Source: Centroberyx gerrardi (lineage: Eukaryota; Chordata; Actinopteri; Beryciformes; Berycidae). Taken from it: a stretch of DNA of 64,000 nucleotides. The notes under the pieces are model-generated. The model did no database searches, was not told where the DNA came from, and was given only the letters and a program-made list of their open reading frames with translations. Shown here one piece after another: positions 39,717-52,188 of the stretch (within the stretch, counting starts at the first letter, position 1; each line of letters opens with the position of its first letter). The stretch covers positions 24,072,980 through 24,136,979 of the forward strand of contig NC_136010.1 of the NCBI RefSeq assembly GCF_048128805.1, written 5' to 3'. The position numbers were made by a program, and so were the translations under genes.

Positions 39717-40752
39717 CAACCTCTGGGGGTCACACTCCCCAAGCTCAAGCTAATCCTCGGCCTATCCCTGATATCTGTTCCTGATCAGCTTGCACAAGCC
39801 TTCAGCCCGTGCATCTAACATAAGGCCTTCTCAAGTTCCAGATCCATTCAAATCATTGTACATATAGATTTCTAGACAGGTAATAACGGCGGTCATCAAA
39901 AGGACCCAATCCTAAACAGACATAATCTCTAACATGAATTCAAAACGCAGCGTCTGTCTTCTGCTTCCTCGTTCAGTAATCCTTTGATCTGATGCTGCCT
40001 TTTCTACAGGTACTCAAATGAGATTTTCCTGACGAGATACCATCGGTGGCCACAGATCGTTTCTGCGAATCACACCGACATCCTTTTCCATACTGTTTCT
40101 GAGAATCACATGCCACATCACACGTCGGATGTCGGCGTCTGGTCCTTTGTTACGGCTATTGCACAACACATCCAAGTAAATGACCCCAACATTCAACCTG
40201 TGAAAACATGAGCTTCCTCTTCTCCATCTTCTTCTTCTGCATTTGGTTTTATTCAATCGGAGATGGACCAAGTGAACCCAACCCATAGAAACATCACAGC
40301 GACAATACCAACCAACCCCTAGACGCATATAGAAAAGAGAAGCAAGGTGGGATTTTCCCTTGTGTGGCATATCGTCACTGAACTAAATATAACAATACTA
40401 ATAATACAATCTGTATTTTTGCCTGCCGTGATGTTCAGCAGTAATCAGCTTGTCAACACTAAAAGGGTAAACATTAACTACAAGTACTCATGTGGCCCGG
40501 TGGTATCTATAGCCCACACATGGTGCCTTCTGCGTCTGTCTATTTTTGCCACCACCATTGTTCTGGTTTGTTAATGGACTCGACCGCATATTTCCCCGCA
40601 TGTGGAAGAGAGCTAATCATGCAAACCTTCTTTAAAATGAGAGTCAAATACAGAGTTGGATATTTGCATGGGCTGCCGGTGAGTCATCTTCTCCCCGTAG
40701 CGACAGAGTTCATTTGAATGGAGCCTATCTTTGTTCAACGTTGACTCATCGC
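38240..40752. other. Intergenic, no gene recognised
   Basis: Unique sequence with one (CA)n run at about 39680-39714. Open frames here are short, overlap on both strands and have no recognised domains. Confidence 0.5.
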
Positions 40753-41484
40753 AAAGAATAGGACGAATAGTGAAATAGCTACCAGAGATGTGTCGAAGGA
40801 GTGCGGCCTATGTTTAGCTTTCAGAGCACAACGCATTTGTGTCTCCTTCACCGGGTCCGTCCTGTGTTTGAAGTGAATTGAATGCAAGAGAAATGAATGA
40901 GTCAGTGAATGCATCATCTGTTTTGATCACATTATGGGCTAAGATGCGATGCTGTGTTCACGTCTGCGTTACACCAGGTGTATGACTTCTTGCTGCTTCA
41001 CTGATAAGAGTTACTTAGCTCCTCTCCGCCTTGTTCCCGTAACTCGAGGGCTAAGCGGCTTTCTTGGGAAACGGAAAGAGAAAGCCCAGCTGTTGCGGAA
41101 TCCTCCTCCACCCTGTTCCAACTGTGACACTGAACCGGAGCTGTTGGGTAATATTATTGTCGGGAACTTTGCCTGCATGTCTTCTGCCTAGCTGTCAGAA
41201 CACAGACAGACACAGAGAGATTCACACAGAGTTTGCAAACAGTCAGAGGCGAATGGGAAATCACGTGTTGAGCAAATGTCAGCGGCGAGAACAAGCAGGG
41301 TGTGTGAACTATGCCCCGGTTCAGCCTGAAAATCACCATGTTGAGTAATTTGCCTATCCACATACACAGTACACCTACACACCGGTTGTGAAATATGTAC
41401 TTGTGAGTGTGAACAACCTGCACAAGGAATGCTTCTTGGATAAAACCAGAGATGCGAATATGAAAGAGTTATGACAATAAAATG
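40753..41484 (+). repeat. ~730 bp duplicated unit, copy 1
   Basis: It runs from 'aaagaatagga' to 'gacaataaaatg' and is nearly identical to 45411-46141. Both copies start and stop at the same points while the flanks differ. Copy 1 lacks a short 'attgataatgca'-type insertion and has a slightly longer 'ccgggtccgtcctgtg' segment than copy 2. An 80-residue open frame (40949-41191) is shared by the two copies with one residue changed, but it matches no protein I know. Unidentified element or segmental duplication. Confidence 0.85.
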
Positions 41485-41585
41485 TTGGCCAGCCTGAATC
41501 CAGAATGTTGCTCAGTAACAGAAAACAGGATAGGTTGCAGGTTGACGGAAGTAACAAAAGCCTCCAGGCACACACACAGTATTAC

Positions 41586-41956
41586 TACACTACCAGTCAA
41601 AAGTTTGGAAACACGCATTTTTCTTTATTTTTAGTATTTTCCACATTTTAGAATAATAGCAAAGACATCAAAACTATGAAATAACACAAATGGAATTATG
41701 CCGTGACCAAAAAAGTGTTAAACAAATCAAAACTATCGTATATTTTAGATTCTTTAAAGTAGCCGCCCTTTGCCTTGATGGAAAGGCAAAGGCTTTGGAA
41801 AGAAATTCATACAAGGCATCAACTTCACTATTTATATTTGTCTAAGAAACACATTTCAATCATTTAAGCATAAGTCTTTAGATCAAAATGGCTTTAAGAT
41901 AATGAAAAACATAGTGCATTCAATCAGGTGGGTCCAAACTATTAACTGGTAGTGTA
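41586..41956. mobile_element. Tc1/mariner-like deletion derivative
   Basis: The left terminus TACACTACCAGTCAAAAGTT and the right terminus (reverse complement TACACTACCAGTTAATAGTT) form the Tc1-type inverted repeat common in fish, bounded by TA. Inside, 'agtagccgccctttgccttg' resembles the start of the transposase region of these elements, but only ~370 bp remain of the usual ~1.6 kb. It is therefore an internally deleted, non-autonomous copy. Confidence 0.8.
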
Positions 41957-42160
41957 TAGTTGTGAGGACCTTCCATTGACCTAAATTCATTCCCTTAGCC
42001 CTAGCCCTTAGTTTAACCTTAATCCGTATTCTAATCTTAACCCTAAATCTAAGGCCTAACCCTAAATTTAGCAATTGTAGAAGTGAGGAATGGCAAAATG
42101 TGCTCACTTTGGGGAATTTTTCTTCACCTTTCTATGTTGATCCTCCTAAAGTACAGGAAC

Positions 42161-42196
<36 letters not shown>

Positions 42197-44600
42197 ACAG
42201 ACACACACTAAGTGAGTAATGGATGGTAGCCAGTCTGTGTCTGTCTCACTTGCTCCAGCAGGGCTGAGGGTAGCACGGCGCTCTAGTAAAGGTCAGGATG
42301 AACTGCCAGAATGTTCCAGACGTCACTAATAGTTTCACTCTGATCCAGTTCCTCCTCGCTGCTCATCTGACACTTCTTCCAGACTGGGGGAGATTTCGGG
42401 CACCGGTCTGACGGAGCAATTTGGCTGCTATCTCCATCTGTGCTCAGTCAGATTTAGGAGTTTTTTTCTCTAGCTGGAATGAAAAGTGCTTTCCTTTGAT
42501 TAGCGAGTCATGCAGTTTCCATCCCTTCATACTGGAATCATACTCAGGGACTTGGTGGTAAACAAATAGTTGGGTAAACTATGAGCTCATCATAAGGCAA
42601 TCGGCCACCAATATGAACAAAATCATATTTTCAGAAGCCTTAGTTTATCATTTTTTTCCTTAAAAGACCCTATCTTCATATAACATGAGTTTGATACTAC
42701 TTACGTACACTTATGCATACTATGAAATTACATCACTGAGATTTGAAAAAGTGGGTAAAATAACACTATGATAGACTCCAATAAATATCACTGTACAATA
42801 GTTGAAGAGTTCCATTTGAAGAGTTATATTTCAAAACATTATATATCCATTTTGTCACTTTATCATTCAGTATCTGCAAAATATAAAGGATCCAGTGTGT
42901 AAAAGTGGTATCATGTTGCCAACTAAGTGCTTACCTACTGTTCTTTAAAGGTTACAACAATTTGTTTTCATTTTTTTGCTATCATTTTGGAAGAGTAGAT
43001 GTCACTTTTTTTTCCAGATGGTGCATATCTCATTTGGGAGCCAAACTGGCTTTCCTCTCCCTCCTGCCATAACAGAGCGCCATACAAAGACAGCACCACA
43101 CCAACACTGTAGTACAATGCAGTGCAGGAAATTGTCCTGCATTGTCAGTTATCCCCACCCATCTGGTACAAGCAGGCTGGAAAAAGTGCATCGGAACAGA
43201 AGGACCTGCCGTTCCTGGCATATTTTATCAGAAAATCTTTTTAATTAATATGTAATTATCCGCAATTGCAGAAATCGCCCTAATCTATTTCTATCCTGAG
43301 TTAGTACAGGAACAATAATGTAGCCACAGTGCACCGAGCACGATAGTGGTAAATTCTGCGAGGATTACATCTGTATATTCATAGCAAATCGGAAACTACA
43401 CAACATAAAATGAATGGAAACAAACAGCATCGGCACACAAAACGATGTTCCCTCTGGTATTATTCATCGCCTCATTATGTAAGAATGTTTTCCCTGTCTC
43501 GTGTGTATTCTCCTGTTCAAAATTCATCTGCGGGAAGACGAGCAGACAGACAGCAGTGAGTCTCTCTCAACTTGTAGTCACATGAAGGCGGTTATGCTGT
43601 TGACTTTGTCCTCGCATTTTTGTGAATGACTCAGCCTTAGTAATGAGAGAGGAAGGGAGAGAGGGCGGACAGCTATCCACCCCACCCCAGCACTCTCTCA
43701 ACAACAATGCCGGATCCCACGGTTTGTGGCCGTCCCTGTCCTCGACAAACCTCTGCGAGTAACAAGCCTGGACACGGAGGGGACGAGGAGGTCTGGGCTG
43801 AAGGTATGAGGAGGTATGGGATATGTACATAAACACCCGGGTGCTGCCAGGTTTTGATGCAACGGAATCCTGTTGCAATCTGTTTTCCCGCCTCATTCTT
43901 CTGTGGAAGTTCTCAAAAACGGCGCCAGAACTTATGATCCGAAAGAATGGGAATCAAAGAGCGTGCCTGACGTTGTCATTTTGACATCAGAGAGCAAAAT
44001 CTCATTATGTGTGACAGAAATTCGCAAGATTGTAGACTTGCAAGATTGACAAGATTGTTGATGTGGCACAACTCTATTGAAGTGACTCATCTACAGCTAC
44101 ATCAATGTGTATTGTCTCAACTTCTTACGCAAAAATGTCCAAAATCGTCCAGATCAGACCCACCCAGTCCCACTGGTCCAATTGGTTTAAATTCCAAAGC
44201 TTCTGCAACTGTAACACCACTTAACCTAACATGCTGACAGTGAGTCTAACATTTGAGCTAGGATGAGAGGTAATTTTCCTGGTGGAAATTGATTTGGATC
44301 AAGGCCAGACAGACAAAAAAGCATTTGAGCAACCGCAGATCAGTCAAGCTTCCGCACTCTGTCCTATAGAGCTGTGTTCCTTCACGTAGAAAACAGCAGT
44401 GCAGCAAAACAGGATAGTCAGGGCTACCAATCAATAGACCAAGGAAGAAATCAGGAGCTTTGCGCTGACCGGGGCTTGTTTGAGATTCAGACCGGACACA
44501 CTTGAACAGCCTGTTCTTTTTTTGGCCTCTCCAACATTTAAAACATATTCAACGAGTATTTTTCCCAGGCCCGGCTGGGAACTGTGGGAGTTGAGGAACT
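41957..44600. other. Intergenic, no gene recognised
   Basis: A degenerate CCTAA-rich stretch lies at about 41990-42065 and (CA)n at about 42163-42210. The block at about 43240-43480 is unique and free of repeats. No exon was supported. Confidence 0.5.
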
Positions 44601-44935
44601 CACTGTGGTAGCTCAGTGGGCCTGTGTTTGTCTCCGGGATGCCTGTTAGGTTTCCAGGGTAGTAGGAGTAACTCGTCTGAGCCAGGGGTGACCCTGACTT
44701 TCTCTCTGGCTAATTCCCCAAGACGCTGATAGGCTGCGGGAGGGGGGAGGCTGCGGATCCTTGAATCTGAGAGGTTATGGGAAGGGGAGGTTGAGGAAGC
44801 AGTGAAGAATGGATTCTGACAAAATCCCCCTAAAAAAGGGTGCTGCTCTGTATTCGCGACGGCGCGCGTTTGAGTCTGTGCCGTGACCCGTGCCATATCA
44901 TTCTCTCTCTTGTTCCTCCAACCTCTTAGCTTGCT

Positions 44936-45190
44936 CTATATGGCTTCAACTTGATCTACATGGACTTTTACAGAGGTCCCTAAACAGTCAAGATAGAGTT
45001 CATCCTCTGAGTTCTTCTGAGGTTCTGTAGCGTTACTGTTCTTAAAAGCCTGGGATTTCAGCGACAGCAGTCTGTCCAAAGGTGCAGAGTAATCCAGCTT
45101 GACAGTTGCTGCTGGTATTTGGTTGCTGAATTCCAGAATAAGGTTGGTTGCTGAGGTTAGGGGAGTGGCAGTAACCTGAGGGCTAACCAA
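44936..45190 (-). other. Unrecognised 84-codon open frame
   Basis: A minus-strand ATG-to-stop frame has balanced composition and no simple repeat. The peptide starts MVSPQVTATPLTSATN and ends KVHVDQVEAI. I recognise no family. It is flanked by a tRNA-promoter-like box A phrase (TAGCTCAGTGGG near 44611) and a box B phrase (GGTTCAAATCTC near 45209), so it may be transposon-derived sequence inserted in an old SINE. Low confidence that it is a gene. Confidence 0.2.
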
Positions 45191-45248
45191 GCCAGCTAGG
45201 AGGTTGCTGGTTCAAATCTCAGCAGAGAGAGAGAGAAAAAGATTTGCT

Positions 45249-45410
45249 GAAGCTGCTCTTTGGTTTTGGGTTGTTGCTTTTCATGTAAAAGAAGGAGTTC
45301 CAAAGCACGATTCAAGCAAATATTTCAAAAAGCTTTTATTGCATGGCTAGTTCAAAAGAACCTAAGCATACTCCATCAGCCATTCATAAGTAAGGTTTAA
45401 ACAGAGGGGG
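45249..45410 (+). repeat. Direct repeat, left copy (partner of 46179)
   Basis: A ~160 bp sequence starting 'gaagctgctctttggttttg' and ending 'aaggtttaaacagaggggg'. It recurs about 930 bp downstream with about 95% identity apart from one short indel ('gcttttcatgtaa' present only here). It immediately precedes copy 2 of the 730 bp unit. Confidence 0.85.
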
Positions 45411-46141
45411 AAAGAATAGGACAAATAGTGAAATAGCTACCAGAGATGTTTCAGAGGAGTACGGCCTATGTTTAGCTTTCAGAGCACAACGCATATTGAT
45501 AATGCATTTGTGTCTCCTTCACCGGGTCGCGGTTGAATACAAGAGAAATGAATGAGTCAGTGAATGCATCATCTGTTTTGATCACATTATGGGCTAAGAT
45601 GCGATGCTGTGTTCACGTCTGCGTTACACCAGGTGTATGACTTCTCGCTGCTTCACTGATAAGAGTTACTTAGCTCCTCTCCGCCTTGTTCCCGTAACTC
45701 GAGGGCTAAGCGGCTTTCTTGGGAAACGGAAAGAGAAAGCCCAGCTGTTGCGGAATCCTCCTCCACCCTGTTCCAACTGTGACACTGAACCGGAGCTGTT
45801 GGGTAATATTATTGTCGGGAACTTTGCCTGCATGTCTTCTGCCTAGCTGTCAGAACACAGACAGACACAGAGAGATTCACATAGAGTTTGCAAACAGTCA
45901 GAGGCGAATGGGAAATCACGTGTTGAGCAAATGTCAGCGGCGAGAACAAGCAGGGTGTGTGAACTATGCCCCGGTTCAGCCTGAAAATCACCATGTTGAG
46001 TAATTTGCCTATCCACATACACAGTACACCTACACACCGGTTGTGAAATATGTACGTGTGAGTGTGCAAACAACCTGCACAAGGAATGCTTCCTGGATAA
46101 AACCAGAGATGCGAATATGAAAGAGTTATGACAATAAAATG
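45411..46141 (+). repeat. ~730 bp duplicated unit, copy 2
   Basis: Near-identical to 40753-41484, about 4.66 kb away in direct orientation. It is bounded on the left by the 45249 direct repeat and on the right by a (GA)n run and then the second direct repeat. Few substitutions separate the copies, so the duplication is recent on an evolutionary scale. Confidence 0.85.
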
Positions 46142-46178
46142 AGAGCGAGAGAGAGAGAGAGAGAGAAAGAAGAAAAAA

Positions 46179-46330
46179 GAAGCTGCTCTTTGGTTTTGGG
46201 TTGTTCCAAAGAAGGAGTTCCAAAGCACGATTCAAGCAAATATTTCAAAAAGCCTTTACTGCATGGCTAGTTCAAAAGAACCTAAGCATACTCCACCAGC
46301 CATTCATAAGTAAGGTTTAAACAGGGGGGG
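46179..46330 (+). repeat. Direct repeat, right copy (partner of 45249)
   Basis: Starts 'gaagctgctctttggttttg' and ends 'aaggtttaaacagggggg'. With 45249-45410 it brackets the second 730 bp unit, giving an LTR-like or tandem-duplication-like layout. I saw no primer-binding site, polypurine tract or coding region to support a retroelement. Confidence 0.85.
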
Positions 46331-48391
46331 TTGAGAGGAGGAGGATGGGATAAGGTTAGCACCAAGAGCTAGAGGGTCATCCCACCCAGGACTCCCCTCC
46401 AGACTCTCCATCTGCCCGTGAGAACCTGAGTGAGGCTTCCAGGGCGCCGGGGGAGCGCCGCATTCCTATTGGCTGACTCACCACCTTACACATTGTGCCG
46501 GCTGCTGCCACGTCTATTAAGGGAAAAGGTCAGCCTGCTCTCCCTTTCTGTCAGAGCAGGCAAACAGACACACAAGCACCAGATATGGACACACAAACAC
46601 AATCGCACATACTGACACACACACACACACACAGTGCACTCATATGGAATGGAGGGCAGAGGGTATGGAGACTGAGCTAGACTAGATTCCTGTCAGGTTA
46701 TTTGTGGGAGAAAGCATAGAAGGACACACACATAGCCTGTACACACACACACACACACACACAAACACAGATCAATACCCCGGTTGCCAAAGTGTAAACA
46801 TGTGCATGCCACTGACCTGTGTAACATGGTTGCCTGTGTGTGTGTGTGTGTGTGTGTGTTTGTGTAGTCTTGCAATGTGCTGTTTGTCTGTCTCCTTTTG
46901 TGAAAGGGAACACTATGTATTATCGCCCCAAGCTGCCACGATTTCCTTATTGAATAATCCCGCACTTGCCAAGTAAGTCATTGGTATGAAAATCCCTTTC
47001 ACAATAGCAACCCGGTTTGCCAAGAGGTTGCAAGTAGCAACACAGTAACAATGATAATCCGCAGGCAAGGTACACGGAGAGCGCAGGGGGGTTGAGTAAG
47101 AGAAGAAATGTGATTGTTGCACCTCGAATGTAATTAAATTTTTCCACCTCTCCGCCTCACTTCTGTTCTCTTCCTCTTTCCCGTCTCACTTAACAAATAT
47201 TTGTCATAACCTTCCCACCCACACGCATTCCCATTAGCCCCTCCCTCCCACACTTACTGCTTTCCCGTAAAGATGCTGCCTCACACACTTCCTCATTCCA
47301 GCAAGGCCAATAAAGAACACTGATGTGGCAACGCTCAAGCTTCTGCTTGCTGGTGTGCGCTTTGATCCTCAATGAGTGTGTGTTTGAAAATGAGATGCGA
47401 TGTTGACATTAGGCCTACCCTGTTTCACCACCGTGTTGATGTTTTGATGTTAGTCTGTCAATGAGAGCCGACCGACCATTTGATGCATTATGATTTCCGA
47501 ACACTGTAACACAACGCTGCGTGACAGCATGTGGGTCTGTACAACAGCCAGAGAGACTGTGGTTTTATTGATGTACAACCCAATCATGCCTCTGCTTATA
47601 ATGCTGACTTTCAAGGGCAAAAGGCATCCACGTGTCACACTGACTGAAGTCTTATTCACCAATACTTAAGAATCTGCAACAGAGAACTACAGTAGCTCTA
47701 CATGAGTATACAATAGGAACACCTGCCAAATATTGACTAGAGTCCTCATTTGCACAGTCAATGTCTCAGTTCTCTCAACTCTTAATTTTTTTTTTTTTTT
47801 AATGGCTCATTCCAGGCAGTGACTCAACTAAAGCAATGAATTTCTTGATCACACGGTGTTGGTGAGTGGAGGCTTGTCGGTTCCAGCCAGGCTGATGGCA
47901 ACTGCTGAGTCGGGAGTGAGCCAGTGACCATCAATTACATAAAGACCTCCAGACTGCACTCCCTGAACTTTCCATTAGCCTGTTTTTTTGTCTGTTTTTT
48001 TTTTTTTTAAACAGTCATTAAGACTGGAGGAAACTGGGGATTATGAGACCTGTAGTTTATAGTAATGAAGAACTTGCAAGGTTAAAAAACAGGAACTGAA
48101 CCTTGACTGTTCCTGCTGGCTGTTTGCCTGTGTGGTTGTAGAATTTTGCTTCCTCTGAGCTAACTCAGGTGGATAAAACTGTGTGTGTGTGTGTGTCTGT
48201 GTGTGTGTGTGTGTCTGTGTGTCTGTGTGTGTGCGCGCGCACGCGTGCGTGTGGATAGCAGTTGGAATGTACAGTGAGAGTCATGGGAGTTCCTTTCTGT
48301 TGAAATTCTCTGTCAGTGTCTGGACTGTTACTGGCTCCATTCACTGTAGTAGACAGGATATTATCATCACATGGTGATGACAGAGCGGAGC

Positions 48392-48428
<37 letters not shown>

Positions 48429-49256
48429 CAAGCATAAGAAGAGAGTGATATAGTGCTACAAATTATGTAAAAAGTGATGATATTAACACTACAAATATGA
48501 GTATATGCACACAAACTACTATTAAGTCGGTGGTAACAGGCTATATATACACACACACACACACACACGCACACATACACAGAACATTGATAATAGTGAT
48601 AATGGGCTGCAAATACAGAAGCCCAAACACACACATGCGTGCACACTTGCTCACACACACACATACTGCAGAGTGCAGAGTATGGAGAACTGAGCAGTGC
48701 TGGCACAGAACTTTGTCCTGATGGAAGGTTGAGCAGAACAGCATTATCAGCACTCAGCAGTGTTTCGCTAAAGGTCTGCTGCCAAATCACTTAGCACATG
48801 GACACTACAGTCAAATCTGTCAGGGCAGAGCGGGCCACAAAGGCTAATTACATAAGAAAAGTGCACTGAGGTCTGCACTCTGTAGACTTGTATAATCATT
48901 TGCAAAAAAAACCCTGAATGTGTTTAAATCTTGTCACATATCTGGGTTGGATATGAAACAAGGTGAACCAACTGTAAGCCTGGACGGTGCTTCTTTGTAT
49001 TGTAAATGTGGTGGGAAGGCAGGTACCGCCACATTCAAACAGTTCATCTCTAGCTTTCTACTGTTACTTGTGTTCAGTGCAAAAGCAATATCCCAATATA
49101 ATATAGTAGATCTGACGCATGGGGAATAAAATTCTTTGACATCACAGGTGCAAAGCAGTTACTTTTTTTTGCACTTTGCACCCACAACAGATGTGGCCTT
49201 GGCTGTGGAAGCAGGTCAAGGTTCAGTAATGAATGTTGTGAGGATGTTTGTGTATA

Positions 49257-49295
<39 letters not shown>

Positions 49296-51845
49296 GGCAG
49301 GTTGTAAATGACGCTGATGCACTGATAGCAAATCCCATCTGACTTTAAAACAGGTCTTATTTTGCCACAGGATTTCCCGCACAACACTGTTGGAATCTAA
49401 TTTTAAATTTGAACATGACTAATTGGGTGACCGGTGTGTTGTTGTGCATCAGCGAGGTATTTTGGCAGCGCTGTGAGAGGCATACCGGTAATTCTCCCTG
49501 TTCCTGGACAGAAGGCAGGAGAGGTGGGCTGAGGTCAGCTGTTGGCTTATATAACAAAGGTTTTCTGGCAGTAAGCGAGGAAGAGCAACAGCGTTACCGC
49601 AATGGGAAGTTGGGAGCCGTGGTTTTAATAGAGGATGTGTGGCGAGGGTACAATGAGAGCCAGGGGGACACTTGTTCCAGTCAGTGGCAGCGCTGCTTTA
49701 TTTCCAGCTATTCTTGTTAATAGGATGTACTGCAAGAAGGAAAAAACAGCCTAGGATTCCGTGGTAGTCCCTGATGTGACGTACTTCTTCTCTATGGTGC
49801 CAAAGCATGAGCACACACACACACACACACAACATGGGGAAACACATTTATGAGAAGCTGTTTTAGATTAAACATCCATATCCCAGTCTATCCACCGTCC
49901 TCCTTGTGCGGAGCCAGAGCGGCGGAGAGCAGGGTGACTGTGACCCACTTCCAGCCTGCCGTGACCCATATCCCGGCTCTCCTCTCCAAACCCAGCCTCG
50001 CCGGCTCTGCCCGTGCCACACACACACACACTCTGCGCTCGACACTGCGAGCGAGGTCAACGGCTAACTGGGCCAACGCTTGTGTAACCGGCTTATTAGA
50101 TCACACGTTTGGTCTGGAGCTGAATTGTGAGCGGTTAAAGCTGCATTTAGAAATTTTGGAAAAGAGATTCTCAGTGCCACGTCTGCAAGAACGGGGAGGC
50201 TTTTGGTCGTTTTTGCGAACAAGGGCAATGCCGGCCCCACCTAATCCCCGCTCAAGCCGTCCCGAGCCTGACCATATGAAACTAATAACATGGAAACCGT
50301 GAATGTGAACTAGCACTGAATCAGCTGGAGCGTGGCTTTATATTCCTATCCATCAGAAGACTGTTATTTTCCAACACCATTAGCCTTATTTGACATTTGC
50401 TAATGATTTGTATGTGGAAGCCTTTGCGCTCAGTATGAATGAAAGCGTAAATGCTCAAATGGGAAGAGACTGACTGGCAGAGAGTAAAAGTGAAAAGTGG
50501 TGACAGACGCTCACCACAACAAAAGTGTTTCTCAGCGCCTTTCAAGTCTGTAACTGTTTGAACTTCCATAATATTCATTTGCGCGTGGCGTACGTGGAGA
50601 AGGCACTGAGCCAATACAAATTTGGAATACATAAACTGCGGGGAAGTGCCAAAATTCACAGTGCTAACCTTCCGTTCACCCTCTCCCCAGGGCGACTGCT
50701 TCGGGGAACAAAACACAGAGGTATTTTTCTGCGGAATCCCGACGCCGCGCTGTGCTCCGGGATGTCAAACAAAGAATGCCGCAGCGTTTTCCTGTCCGGG
50801 CTCGTCTGGTGTCGACGGCCCTCAGTGAGAGTGACCCGCGTGTCTGTTTGGTGACTCCACCGCTCGCTGGAATGTGTCGCACTCGGGGATCAATAACAAA
50901 GCTCACTGATCACGAGGATGAAAGGCATACATACACAAACACACACCCACGCACGCACACTCACTCTGAGGTCCAGCGAGGAGGGTTGACATCAAGGTCA
51001 AACCAAACAGTGTCGGTTTCACAGGTAGAAAGACAGAAAAATATTTCCCATAGTCCTCCAGATCACACACAGAGGTCATATCAGAATAGGCCTAATGACA
51101 TATTATGAAATTATGAGCAGGTTGCATTTGCCTTCACAGTTTAGACACACTTTCCAGTTCAAGTCAGTTTGAGTTGTACATTGCAACTCAATGGTCAAAG
51201 GTCTTAGACTCTGTATGTTTGCTACTGATACACTGGAGCAATTAAGTTAAATATAAATCACTGTACATCCCAAACGAAGCAAAATTTATTTGTACCATTA
51301 CCAATAATGTGATACATTAGTGATGTAGGGAAGCCTCCGAAACAGGGGCTTGAACCTGGTCTTCCGTTTGAAGGATGGTCTCTGGATTTGCTACGTCTCC
51401 GTGCTGCCCTGTTAGTGCAATTCAGCATTTGTTTAAATGCCAGAACACCAGTTTTGTGGGGTTTGCCACATAGTGCAATACAATGACAATACAAGAAGTT
51501 TACACATTCTCAAAAAAGTTTTTTAAATTAAAACCTGATATATGTTGCAAAATACATTTTGAGTAACAAGAAACACTATTTTTGAACTGCGGCTCCCCAG
51601 AGAAAAAGTGTGACAACCCACTGCCCTATTTCCCTAGCATGAACGCCACTGATCTTATGGCCTCTATGTGAAAATGCCTTTGGTTATACTTCCCCTTAGT
51701 GGTCAATCTGTGGAACTGCATTATGCTGCATTTTGGTAAAAAAACAAAAATCTATATATCTGTTTTATATTTAAAAAAAATGATGGCATCTTTTATCATA
51801 ATGCAACAAAATACAGTTTCAAAGATTGGCCTCCAAGTACACATA
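46331..51845. other. Intergenic between the two convergent genes, no gene recognised
   Basis: Rich in microsatellites: (CA)n at about 46615-46633 and 46741-46763; (TG)n at about 46838-46865, 48181-48245 and 49257-49294; (CA)n at about 48391-48425, 48551-48588 and 49812-49832. The blocks at about 47400-47750 and 50100-50520 are repeat-poor. No exon, RNA gene or TIR element was supported. Confidence 0.5.

Positions 51846-51847
<2 letters not shown>

Positions 51848-51905
<58 letters not shown>
51848..51905. repeat. (AT)n microsatellite
   Basis: About 29 AT units just downstream of the 3' end of the glutathione synthetase gene. This tract is self-complementary and prone to cruciform formation. 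Confidence 0.95.
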
Positions 51906-51908
<3 letters not shown>

Positions 51909-52188
51909 GAAATAAATTACACCCTATTTGTTCCATATTAAGAAAGGCAGCTGAGATGAAAAGGAAAATAAGTGAGTTGTCTTGTAATTCAAATTAATTT
52001 GTCAGTCTAAGTCTAAGACATTGGTAGCTATGTTTTTCCATCGTCTTTCCCTTCATGCCATGAACTGAATTTATGTAACTCCTACACATCACATGGCATT
52101 TTTTGTAAACTTTGTGTTCCTTCTTGGGAGTGTATAGCACTCCACAGTATATGTGATACTTGATATTGCACACCAGGCCAGGTAGCGC

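Noticed and set aside
41990..42065. Interstitial telomere array
   Set aside because: Only degenerate CCTAA-like phrases; no consecutive perfect units.
45249..46330. LTR retrotransposon
   Set aside because: The direct repeats look LTR-like, but there is no tRNA primer-binding site, polypurine tract, TG...CA ends or gag/pol coding in the 770 bp between.
49850..50302. 150-residue plus-strand open frame
   Set aside because: It has no domain, overlaps minus-strand frames of similar length, contains a CA repeat, and has no splice or promoter context.
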